Of a DNA stretch of 64,000 nucleotides, positions 46,573-58,900 are shown piece by piece. Under the pieces are notes generated by a model that was not told the DNA's origin, searched no databases, and saw only the letters and a list, made by a program, of their open reading frames with translations. Origin of the DNA: Xenopus tropicalis (Eukaryota > Chordata > Amphibia > Anura > Pipidae); assembly GCF_000004195.4 (NCBI RefSeq), contig NC_030677.2:175324019-175388018 (forward strand), read 5' to 3'. The position numbers were made by a program, and so were the translations under genes. The first letter of the stretch is position 1, and every line of letters starts with the position of its first letter.

Positions 46573-47452
46573 TTAAATGGATTCTGTCATGATTTTTATG
46601 GTGTTATAGTTTTTTATTACTACAGGAATGGGATCCGTTATCCAGAATGCTCAGGACCAAGGGTATTCCAGAAAAAGGGTCTTTCTGTAATTTGGATCTC
46701 CATACCTTAAGTCTACTAAAAAAATCAATAAAACATTAATCAAAGCCAATTGGATTGTTTTGCATCCAATAAGGATTAATTATATCTTAGTTGGCTCAAG
46801 TACAAGGTACTGTTTTATTTCTACAGAGAAAAAGGGAATCATTTTTAAAAATTAGAATTATTTGCTTATAATGGAGTCTATGGGAGACAGCCTTTCCGTA
46901 ATTCGGAGCTCTCTGGATAACGGGTTTCCGTATAAGGGATCCCATACCTGTATATTATACTGGTCACATTAAAAATTTTATTCTTGAACCAACAATTTTT
47001 TTTAGCTGTAATATTGGTGTGTAGGCAGCCATCCCAGTGCATTGTGCCTGAGTCAAAACTTTTATATGGAGCCAACACTATAGAATAGAACTAATTTTAG
47101 AAAAGCTATTGTTGCTCCTATTTAGTGTAACTGAAGGAGTCATGACTTGGCTGAGCTGGACTTGGATTTTTACTATTGAGTGTTATTCTTATATGTAACA
47201 CTAGGGGGGAATGGGAGCATTTTTGCAGTGCAGATGTAACTGTTATCTTGCTACCTTCCCATTGTTCTGCTGATCGGCTGGGGGGGAAAGGGAGGGGTGA
47301 TATCACACCAACCTGCAGAGCAGCAGTAAAGTGTGACTGAAGTTTATCAGAGCACAAGTCACATAACTGAGGGCACCTGGGAAACTAAAAGTATATCTAG
47401 CCTGATGCATTTTCTAAAAACCATGTTTTTCCATCACAGAATCCCTTTTATG
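46573..47452. mobile_element. MITE-like element interrupted by another (46623-46950)
   Basis: The outer ends GGATTCTGTCATGATTTTTATGG and CCATCACAGAATCCCTTTT are related to the 34011 family. The interior is split after TTATTAC by a TA-flanked element. The outer boundaries are approximate. Confidence 0.6.
46623..46950. mobile_element. TA-flanked MITE of the GTTATCCAGAA family
   Basis: The CAGGAATGGGATCCGTTATCC and GGATCCCATACCTG ends are flanked by TA at 46621-46622 and 46951-46952. Internal landmarks are AGTACAAGGTACTGTTTTAT and AATGGAGTCTATGGGAGA. At least eight other copies occur in the window. Confidence 0.85.
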
Positions 47453-49200
47453 TGTCCAGTTTAAAGGGATAAGCCAGGAATTTTAAATCACTATTGGTTG
47501 GGGCAGACAGCTCTAAATTATTATCTAAAACTAAGGTTTTAGGGCATTTGTTGCTAACAGATCTTTTCATATCTGGCCTTTCCAATTGGTTAGGAAAGCA
47601 TTTTAAATAAAAAAAAAATAAACACATTGAAATGCAGCAAAAAATGCATGAAAGGCATAGTTCACCCCAAAATTAACTCATAGTAGTTTTACAACTGTTT
47701 TTTTCTTTGTTTTACTTAGTGTCTTTTTGATTATTTACATTTTTACAGTGCCTCTTTCAAGACATGTTTACATTTTAACATCAATTAGACATTTCTATTA
47801 AGTCCATTCTGAATTGTCTAATAATTACAAAATGGATTCCTTGTTGCTAGGGTAACTAAGCAGTTGCAACTAGAGAGTTGTTCTGAGCCTGAGGGCTGCA
47901 ATAAAACTAAGATTCTCTGATTGGTCTGATTGCCGGGGGCAGAGAACCCCCAAAAAACAAGTAGGCTTTTTAGTTTCAGGTTTCATTAATCTAAACTTGA
48001 CCTTTTACTGATAACTCTGAAAAGGATCATTATTATTATAAAACGTAAACACACGCTATAGTAAATGCATACCAATAGACGCTAGCAGATTAATGAACGA
48101 ATTGAAGGAGATATAAAGTATAACTAAAATCTCCTCCAGCTTCTCCAGCTCTTCTAGGCAATAATGAGTAATGCCGGCTCCCCTGCACAGCCTGGGAATA
48201 GAGAGCAGGAAGTGGAATAGATGGGCAGGACTAGGTTTTTGCAAAAATTTTCAATAAATCAGCCCTAAATCAGCAGCTTTTGCAGCACATTTCCAGGGTC
48301 GGACTGGGCTGTCAGGATTCCGGGAAAAATTCCTACTAATTCAGTGTGTAGTATTGTCCCATGCTGCTTGTTCAGTTTGTACATGGCTTATGGCAGATCA
48401 AGTAACAAAAACTGACTGTGAGCAAGTCCATGAAATATCGTATAGTATGAAGCAAAAAAAAAAACCAGTGTAATGTTTACAAGTGCTCTTGAATATAGTG
48501 TATGGGTTCCATATATCGGGCCTCCCTGCTTAAAGGGCACCTATCAGCATGAGATTGCTTCCCAAAATCCCATAATGTTGTAATATATACATGTCATTGT
48601 AATCATTTGATGCAGTTTTTTTAATGTCCAGTCTACAAAAATGATGATCCTTTTCTCCGTTTTAGGTTCAATTTGCATTGCTTGATCAAAGGAAAATGAG
48701 CAGAAAACGCCAGAAAAACAGGAAAAGAATGAGAAGAGGCTCTGAAAAAAACAAATACTGAAGAAATACATATATATCGGCAAGCAGGTTGTTTAGAACA
48801 GAACTTTTTTAAAGAATCCAGTTAGAATGTGTATAAAAGAGACTTTGAACTAAAGTCTGCAGATTTTTCTCAAGTTGAGTCATAGATTAACTAGGCAGAT
48901 AGAAAAATATCTCATTCCATGGATATGAGCCTCTGGGTAACATACCTTGGTGATGTGAGTCCCATCATCATCTGGTGTCTATCAAATGGACTATAGATAT
49001 ATGTGAGCAAGGAGTGATCCTAATGGGGCGAACTTCCTGGTATCAAGAAAAAAGCCTTTTGCCAAGAAATGTAGTAAATCCATAGGCTCAGAGGCAAGAC
49101 CAGATACATTTCAGAAAAAATAAAGGGGAAATACTTCTATCTTTAATAGAAAATCTTCTACACAAACAAACTAATGTTTTTAGTGTACAGTTGTATCCAA
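47453..49200. other. intergenic DNA with MITE fragments
   Basis: AAAGGCATAGTTCACCCC at 47652 to about 47990 resembles the 16086 family. The piece at 48295 (CAGGGTCGGACTGGGCTGTC) belongs to the GC-rich repeat group. No gene is seen. Confidence 0.5.
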
Positions 49201-49465
49201 GGGTATAATCAGACATATCAGAATACACGGTTATGGGAGATAGCTCTTAGTACAAGTTGATACAGGGACTGGTCCGATTGCCATCTTGGAGTCAGGAAGG
49301 AATTTTTTCCCCTCTGAGGCAAATTAGAGAGGCTTCAGATGGGGTTTTTTGCCTTCCTCTGGATCAACTTGTAGTTAGGCAGGTTAGGTATAGGCATTAT
49401 GGTTGAACTTGATGGACGTATGTCTTTTTTCAACCCAACTTACTATGTTACTATGTTACTATGTT
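49201..49465 (-). mobile_element. dispersed repeat, minus-strand sibling of 61392-61600
   Basis: The reverse complement reads TAGTAACATAGTAACATAG, GACATACGTCCATCAAG, GTTGATCCAGAGGAAGGC, CCAAGATGGCAATCGGACC and then one CTTGTACTAAGAGCTATCTC segment. The 41-bp segment is present once only. Confidence 0.8.
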
Positions 49466-49662
49466 ACTATATTCTACTACAAACTCTTTACAAATGCATA
49501 TTTCTTGAATTTTGGGTTTATTTTCGTTACATTTTTTCAGCTTTAACAAGTCTGCAATTATATACTACCTCTTGCTTGGGACCTATAAGACCTTGACACT
49601 CCTGTAAAGACCAACCTCCCTTCCCGAATCCTACATTAGTGCACCAGTTTTATGGTCTAAGT

Positions 49663-49973
49663 CAGTGATCCCCAACCATTGGCTCACAAGCAACATGTTG
49701 CTTACCAGCCCCTTTGATGGTGCTCCCAGTGGCCTTAAAGCAGGTGCCCATTTTTGAATTTCTGACTTAAAGGCAAGTTTTGGAAGTATAAAGACCATGT
49801 GTAGTGCCAAACAGAACCTCCTGTAGTCTGCCAGTTCAATCTGGGCTACCAAAAAACCAATCATGGCTCTTATTAGTCACCTCTTAAGAACTTTTTTCAT
49901 ACTTGTGTTGCTCCCCAACTGTTTTTATATGTAAATCCTGCTCATAGGTAAAAAAAATGGTTGGGGACCCCTG
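49663..49973. mobile_element. hAT-like MITE
   Basis: Inverted ends CAGTGATCCCCAACC and GGTTGGGGACCCCTG are of hAT type. A sibling is at 57805-58103. Flanking 8-bp duplications are not clear. Confidence 0.75.
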
Positions 49974-50516
49974 TTTAGTATTTTCTAAGATAAAGTACAT
50001 TTCTGAACAAGTAAAAATACGGTTCACTTACAAAAATACAAAAAAGATTTATTAACAATCATAGGCCATGCAGCTTATTTTTTAAAATCAATGCCCCTTT
50101 TATGCCTTAATTCTGCAACTGTCTAAACATTAATATAAAATGATTACATAACTTATAACTATGCATGGTTTTACACAGTGTACTGAGGGGTTTAATTGCC
50201 CGTGTTTGACAAGATTAATAAATCAAGGGAAGAGAATGAAGGAGAGGGAAGAATCCGAGTTGGCAGACTGCAAATCTACTTACCATGCACCTTATTACTT
50301 AGTATCATAAAAGCATTTATGGAAACACGAGGAGCTTCTGAAAGGTGCATTAGGAGATAAATATTGAATTCTGGTGCAGTTACTATACTCTCTTACTCTC
50401 TCTCTCGACTGCCTTGGTGCAAAATGGCTTCACATTACATTTGTAATAATCAAAAATGACTAACCTTGTTTATTTTATTTACTTTCTAGAAGAACAGAAA
50501 AACCATTTGAAAATCA

Positions 50517-52923
50517 ATGAATGAGAAAGCTGATGTGGCATTAAAAAATCCTGGAATGTCTGTCTTCTCTAGTTTGGATTCTGAGCTAGAAAATGAAAGT
50601 GAATATTCTTGTTTGTCTATGTCTAAAACCGCAACAGAAGTAGAAAAACATGAAGAAACTGCAAAAGAAATGCAATGTGAAGAAGAAACTGTACCTTGTG
50701 AACACAATGGGCTTCCTAACCCATCAGTGCCAAAGGAATCAGAAAAGGGTGTTTTACAAGATGTCATTGCCATGTCACTAAGCGAAAGAAATGAGGAGTG
50801 TCATAATCCTAAAAAACAAATTAATGATAGTGATGAAGTGACAGCCCAGGTAACATCTGACAATCTACATTTGAACCTGGAAATCAGGAATGTTTCTTCT
50901 TCAGATAGAACCAAAGTTGTAATAACAAATAAGAAATCTCTTAAGAAGAGTCGCAGTTACCATGACAGCCAGCATCAGCAAAGCCAACACAATGCTCACA
51001 ACAGAGATATATCTGTAGATGATGTAAATAGAAAGAGTCAAGAAAACCCAAATAAGCAGAATTCTGAAATGCCTTTAATAAAAGTTGAGATCATAGGAGC
51101 AGGGATTGAAGTGAAATATAAAACTATTGATCGTCATCTAACAGTTCACATTGAAAGAGATAATGAAAGAAAAGAAAGGGAAGAAAGAGAAACATGTTAT
51201 TTTCATAGCAATGATTACTTGCAAGAAGGAACTTGGAGCTCTTACAGTTCAGATTTTAGCCCTTATCAAAGAGAAGAGATGATATGTTCCGATTGCTGTA
51301 TAGACATTCCTCCCCCTGAAGAGTTTGCTGATGTAAAATGTGTGTCCCCAAATACTAATGTTGGAAATGAGGCCTTAATTCATGATTTGTTAAGAAAATC
51401 CTGTTCTATATCATCAATATTTTCTTCCCATTCTGAGTCAGAAACTGAGAGGAGACCAATTAAGGATGAGTGTTACAAAACTGAACACATGCCATTGTTA
51501 GATAATAGACTTTGTATGCCCTGTTTAAACAACTGTACCAATTGCTCTCACCTCACTGTAAAGCCATATAAAATGAGCTGCAATCATATTTCATCAATCT
51601 CCCCACAAGAAATACACTCAAACACATCTGGTTGCATTCACCATCCAAACCAAAACTCTGTGTTTGACTCAGTAGTCAGAAGAAAAACATTCCCGGAAAT
51701 CTATTATAATCCACACATACATTCTTACAATTCTAGACATGCAAATTGCAAAGACCATTCTCCAGAACAGTCCTCAACCTCTAACTCTTGCACTGAAAGA
51801 TGTCTAAACCATGTTCCTTCTATTGAGCTCCGCAGATCATTTACCGCTTTACCTTGTAGGAATTGTGTAAATGACCATCATGAGCCAGAGTGCAAATCCA
51901 TTTTACTTCATTCAGAAAGGGCAGCTTCACACTTTGTAAATACAATTGAGGATCCTTACTTTGTCGGTAGTTGTTCAGATACTCCTAGTTCAAAACGGAA
52001 TACAATGCCAACAGATATGGATTCTGTACGGTCTCTGCATAATTTAGACATTAATAATAAACACAGTTATGAAGAAGAGGACACTGAGGACCTAAAACAT
52101 AATGAAGATCAGATTGACTTTACTGAAAGTGGATTTGATGAGGAAATGCAAGATGGGGATAATGTTATTGAAACCCAAGACTACTCAGAATTGCAAAATA
52201 AATGTCTTTTGATTCAAGTAACACCACCCTCAAGAAGTTCTTCGAAAGAATTTATTATTGAGAAAAATGTATATAGTAATCTCCCAAATGATTGTGTGCA
52301 GACTTCTTTATCACAGACAATGGAAATACCTCAATCAAGTTCCACAGTACTTGAAATGTCGCAGAGGAAGCGAAGAGGGTCTGTTGTTACTGTCGTAACA
52401 GGGGACCTAGAGCAAAGACTATTAGTGCAAGGAGATAACCAAGCTGTCAGTGATTCTGTTTCATCTCGGGGATATTGTGAATTGCATAAGGATATCCAAC
52501 AATCTCCATTTGTACAAAGAAACTCTGTGTTAACACCTGTCTCAGATGTTGATGAAGCAGAACTAGAAAACAAGTTACTTAGTTCCTTTGAGGAGCAGAG
52601 CCAACCGACACTTAAGGATATTTCTTCTCAGACATCTCAGTCTTTTGACCCTTTTTTATCGATGGAAAATCAAAGCAACTTTGAGGACACACAAGAGACT
52701 GTTAGTCGAGTAGAAGAAGGTAGTGATATGAACTTTCCAGCTGATGACACATCTCCAAGAAATAGTTCTGATAGCGCAATACCCGGAACCTCTTTTGAGT
52801 CAATAGCAGGTCAACTTTCATCTTTGAAAAAATCAGATTCTGAAGAAAATGGAGTCAAATGTGTTGAAAAAAGGGACGATTCTTGTGAAAAATCTGAAAC
52901 ACCAAAGCAGTTTGCTAAAAAAG
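50517..52923 (+). CDS. pdzph1: pdzph1-like large first coding exon
   Basis: This is one uninterrupted 802-codon reading frame, far longer than chance in this AT-rich DNA. An acceptor (ACTTTCTAG) ends at 50489, and a TGA in the same frame at 50508-50510 lies between it and the ATG at 50517, so this ATG is the probable start. The exon ends GCTAAAAAAG|GTAAAT in phase 1. It contains acidic stretches (EEEDTEDLKHNEDQ), a basic RKRRG patch and His/Cys-rich parts near residues 350-470. Without splicing, translation would stop nine codons after the donor. Confidence 0.93.
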
Positions 52924-55900
52924 GTAAATATTGCTTACAACTTTTTGTTTAAAATGAAATCTCACACTTTCCACATATTTTGATTATACAGGTAAGGAAC
53001 CCATTATCCAGAATGCTCGGCACCTGGGGTTTTCCGGATAAGGGTTTTTTTCGTAATTCCGATCTCCTACCTAAAGTCTGCTAAAAACATTATTTAAACA
53101 GTAATTAAACCCAATAGGATTGTTTTGCCTCCAATAGGGGATAATTATATCTTAGTTGGGATCAAGTACAAGGTACTGTTTTATTACTACAGAGAAAAAG
53201 GATTTTTAAAAAGGTGAATTATTTGATTAAAATGGAGTCTATGGGAGATGGCCTTTCCGTAATTCGAAATGTTTTGGATAATGGGTTTCTGGATAAGGGG
53301 TCCAATACCTGTATCTGAAAAAATTTAAAAAAAAGTATAAAACTTGGACAAAACAGCAAAAGAATGGGAAAAAAACACTACTGTAGTGTTTTTTTTCTTT
53401 GAACACAGTAATTCTATCCCTTGCAGTAACAATTGTAACATAATATGGTATAGAGAGTTTTGTACCCTTTTTTTCAAGCTTGTGTTCTATTTGAGATTAT
53501 CAAGTTGTTTTTTCATATTTTTAAATGAACAAGTTTTTTAAATTTGAGGATTCATGCTGATTGCACTTTTTTAAAAATTTTTAGCTAGAATTAGAAAAAA
53601 ACTCCTATATTTTACATTTTGATTTTTGACAAACCTAAATGTTATTTCTACTTGTTTTATTTTTTATATATTTTACATTTATGAAAACTTTTCACATTGT
53701 CACCCAAAAGTAGAATTTTTTTTTAAATTTTATGAACATTTCTGGACATTTGAAAAAAATAGTTTAGAAAATTTATCAAATATTTTTTCATTGATTTTCT
53801 CATTGATCTAATCAAATGGTCACCAGTTTTGAATAAGACAAAATTGTTTTATGTTATAAACCCCCAAAAAACCCCAAAATTTCTCACAATGCAATAACAT
53901 AGGTTTCTTTTTGGGGTGCTGTGTTAGCCCTCTTTCATCTGTTTTATTACATCAGCAGTTGATACCTGTGTTCTGAATTTTTACTTGCATTGCTGTACTT
54001 TAGGGCAAATTTATCAAAGGACAAATTTCAAGTAAAATTCTGTGTATTCCAACTGGTTGATTTTTTTCACATATATGAAAGCATTCCCTGACATTTGGAA
54101 AACCAATAATGTGACTCATTTATCAAAGCATTTCCCCCCCATTGCCCATTGTTTTTCTTCTCTAGGAAGTGTTGTCTGGCTAGCAGTCAAGAATCATTTT
54201 ATCCTATGGGCAAAAACCAAATGGGCTAAAAAATCAGCCGACCAAGATGAAAAAGTCATGAATGGTTTTAGGAAACATTATTACAGTGCAAGTTCAATGG
54301 AAAATCTTGTAATAGAGTAATTCATTTCAATTTATTTAACTCAGATAAAACACATAAAGAATAATAAATAAGGATACAATTCCCCCAAACTCATATTATT
54401 TTTATTAATGAATCTGCTTCTATATTTTGGTACATGACATGTAACAGTGTATTAGCTACGCTTATTTGTATATAATATATATAATGTTTACGGTAAAGCC
54501 ATAAAACAAAATTAAACTCATGACCGTAACAGGCTTTTCTTTAAATATCAGATGCAAAACCAGAATTTGTCAACAAACATTTGAGATTACCTAAGGAGTC
54601 AGTGATAAAAGAATCAAGGGCATGTGAAATAACCCATGAAGGATCAGAAGCATCAGATCGATGGGCTAAGAAAAGAAAACAGTTTAAAGAAACCAAGAAC
54701 TGCAATTCTGCAGGAGGGAGTTCGGTTACAAGCAACATCACAGAAGAATCTGGTTAGTAGCCTTTCTTTTAGGAAGACACAACATTAGAATTGCCATAGT
54801 ACAGGGGACACCTATACTAGGCACATTTTGACAATAATAGTTTCCAAAATCAAGTTTGCTGATAAACACACGGCAATGCCATGTAGTTACTCAGTGTAAT
54901 GTTGTGCAAGGTTTAGTCATTTTTGTCATGTGCTGCTACTTCTGCAATGAGCCCAAGGCTGAGTTCGGATGAATAAAAAAGTAGAACTGGGTCATGTAAA
55001 ATAGATTTCATAGCATTATTTTTAAGGAAGGAAGTAGAAGAGAGCTGTCTCCAAATTATCTGCACAGACCCAGACAAGTCTGGATAGGACTCATTTGGCA
55101 AGGGATTAGCCTATTTAGCATTTACTAAAATTATCTCGTGTTCTACAAGATCCGTGGGAATCACAAAGGATTTTGGAGCTTAGTTGCTAGCATGATTGGT
55201 CACCTAGGCAATAACTGTTACTGAGTCACAATCGTATTTTAATTTCGGCTTACCTTCATTAATATTTTTGTGCAAATCTATAGTAGAACACAATTATAAT
55301 TTTTTTAACATAGTGCTATTATTTATATGCAGAGGCCTGTTTATCATCACCCCAAGCATGTCTATGAACTACAGGCCATCTAAGTTTGCATTAATGACAG
55401 AGCCACATAAATATCATATACTGGAAAAAAACTGATACTAAAAAGCTACTTTTTCAGAATGTACATTGAAAGTTACCTATAGGTCCTGTTGATTGTTTTC
55501 CAGTGGTAGGTTTGTTTTTGTAAGTAATTTTACTTGAAGTTCCTAAACCTGTCTGTTTTGCCAACCTGACTGTCCCTTCTCAGCCTGTCAGTTATAGCTT
55601 CTAATGCTAACGGCCTCCTGCTGCACAAATATGGCCGCCCCCTCATAGAGGAACATGGGGATCAGATGGACAAATACTTTTAAGGCAACATTATAAATAG
55701 CAAGCAAAGGTAATGTTATGATTTTAATTTCTGTTGTCAGGACCTGTTTAAGTTACAGTCTGATAACAACTATTGATCCCTTTGTTGTCAACCTGCTTAG
55801 AAATAAAAGAAGAACTAATTAGGATTTCCATGGCAAATGTAGGAACATACAGTAAAAGCTTACAGTACATGTCATGTATCTTACATTATCACATACATTG

Positions 55901-58900
55901 GTGCAAATCCTATAAATATATATTCTTACTGCTTTGTACATAGAAACAAAAGCCACAAGGCCAAGTTGTTTTGGTGTGGTTATCATCTGTATTGTTTGCT
56001 TACAGTTAGGTGGCAAGTCTTCCACACTTGAACTTCAGTTACCATGTTCTGCAACTGGGAAACATCCTGTTTTACAATATAATTCTGGAGTTGTTTCATG
56101 ATGGTTATATGTTCTACCGTATCATTTCTCTTTATTGATCATATAGTCATTTGGTGTCTTGCAAGGGCTATAACGGAGAGCCAAAAGGGCATGTGTAAAA
56201 GACAGAAAACAAATGTATATTATTGCAGTGTTGTATTTTATATTTTTAGCCTCTATTGTTGTTGAAAAGTAAATCATTGTTGTTAATGATTTCTTTTTAT
56301 AATTACATTTAAATATTCTTTATGATCTAAGTCTATCCACTTAATCCCACCAACAATATTCCAACATGTAAACTGCACGCATGCATATATCTGTTTTCCA
56401 TGTTACCCATGGCTAAAAAATCATCAGAGAAATCTGAGAAATTGACTGTCTTACTGTGACATGTATAGCTAATGCGTTGGCTGCTTCAAAGGACTTTGCA
56501 GCTTATGTAACCATCTGTTATTAGCACTGTGTTTTTAACCAGATCCCTGATGATTCATACATCCAAATAATGCTTTCTGTAGAAATGAAATAAACACAGC
56601 ACGGATATAGGATAAATATACCTGTTTTTCAAAGTAGCAGTTTTCTGGATATAAAGGTGGCATGATGCCTTAACCATGTTCAATGGAGAATTATTCATTG
56701 CAGGATGAACATCAAGGTAATTATTTTGTGCTTCTGTTTTCTGGTCTGATCTCGATTCTGCGTGTGTGGAAATGTGCATGACAGGACAATTAGGGGGAGT
56801 TTGTTTTGCTCTTTATGTCTCCAGGTTAGCATTGTAGCCTCTGCTGTGCTTGCCACAACACACAAACGATGAATTTTGTAATGTTCATTTTATAAGGATG
56901 TAGCAAATGTCAAAGCCTCGAGTCTCCATTCTTGGGTGATATCCATGCATTTAATTGTAGATAGAACTGTGGCTTATAATATATATATCTTGTATTTCAT
57001 TGTATTTCAACACATTGCTATTATCAAAAACTTTGTCATATTAAGTACATTTTGCTTCATTTTTTTTAAATTTGTATACAACAGAGAGGAAATGTATATA
57101 TTTACAACTGATACCACAACTCTGTCACAAGATGTACCTTTGCCTATTATTTAGTTACAAGGTTCTAATTCTTTGTTAGCAAAAAAGTTTATTTCAGGAG
57201 TCGGATGGAGCAAGCATATTTTAATTTATACTATTTTCTTTCGTTGGTGCTTGCAGTTAACCGTTTAAGTATCACATTGTAAGTTACATTACATATCTTT
57301 AACTTGACCCAGGCAGCTGCCTAAAAACTTCACAGTTTGATTCACCCAAACAAATTTATTGCATAAATGTTTTTGCCTTATTTTAATGCAGTACCTTTAA
57401 ACCTAACCTTTAACATTAGTATATTCAGCTGTTAAAAAGTACTTGGTAGTAAAATGACTTATGTTCTTTCTTCAATATGACTGACGGGTTTTTTTTTGTA
57501 CTTGAAGATGCAGTGGGCTTGCTATACTTAAATGTACTGGATGGACCTCCTCTGTGAAGCCGCTAATGACTGTCCTCTAATAAAAACACAGAGAATGAGT
57601 TATTCTAATGCTTAGTTCAAAGTCTGTCAGTTACAGAACCCATCAATTAAGTCCCACATGCATTATGGAACTACAGCCCCCAAAATAACCCTCACAGGCA
57701 GCTGTTGTGACAACTGGGGAATATTTTTTAACAGCTGGAGACATACAGGTGAACATGTCCTCCATAGCTTTGTATGTATACAAAGTGCAAGAGCAACAAC
57801 CTAGCAGGGGTCCCCAACCTGTGAGCCACAGTCAAATGTTAAAAGACTTGGGAGAGCAACACAAGCATTATAAAAGTTCATGGAGGTGCCAAATAAGGGC
57901 TAAGATTGGCTATTAGGCAGCCTCTATGCACCCTATCAGCTTACAGGGGCTTTATTTGGTAGGAAATCTTGTTTTTATTCAACCAAAACTTGCCCCCAAG
58001 TCAGGAATTCACAAATAACTCCCTGGTTTGGGGGCACTGAGAGCAACATCCAAGGGGTTGGGGAGCAACATGTTGCCCCGGAGCTACTGGTTGGGGATCA
58101 CTGACCTAGAGTGACAGCTAATCTCGTTCTCCCCCTCCCTAGGTGTTGAGGTCTTGGTGACTGTAGGTAGATCTTGCTCACTGGCTTTAGTCACTCCTGA
58201 AAGATGCTCTACACAGGGCCATGATGTTTGTTGTTTATTGGACAATAGAGGGCAGGAAGCATTTTAGTATACTAAGATCAGATCTAGCCATCACATAATA
58301 GCAGCATGATAAGCAGGAAAGCACAAATAATCATGTTGCACCAATTATACAGCACTTAATCTATAATTACACACATTATATATATATATATATATATGCT
58401 TGGTCAGTGGGGGTTCGTTGGAGTAACACCTAGAACTGTAAATATAAACGTAAATAAGGCAGACAGACTGTGAGTGAAATGGATACATCCTGTGTGGGTG
58501 CAGTGTCTTCCTAAATTACTCATATTACTGTACATCAGCTAAGCTGAATCTCACAGCAGGGGCTGAGAAAAATTAACCTTTTATGATAATAGGCATGGAT
58601 AGAGGTAAGAGGCACAAATAGGCACTGTTCCTACCAAGGGGCTGTAGATGGGGCCTGGGGCATTTGTTATAAGAGCTTCGTGTTGCTGCTGTTGTCGTGT
58701 ATACAGCTGTATACTGGCCAGGCTTCAGCCTACTTCTTCATTAGTAGCAATATTACATCCAAATCTTATACACTACTCTTATTTGTTAAAAAGCTACCAT
58801 CACCATTTAAAACAAGTCTGCTGGTTGGGATTCACTCCTTCCAAGATAACAATATATGATGATCACAAAAGCAATTCACCTCTGCATTTACACATTAATC

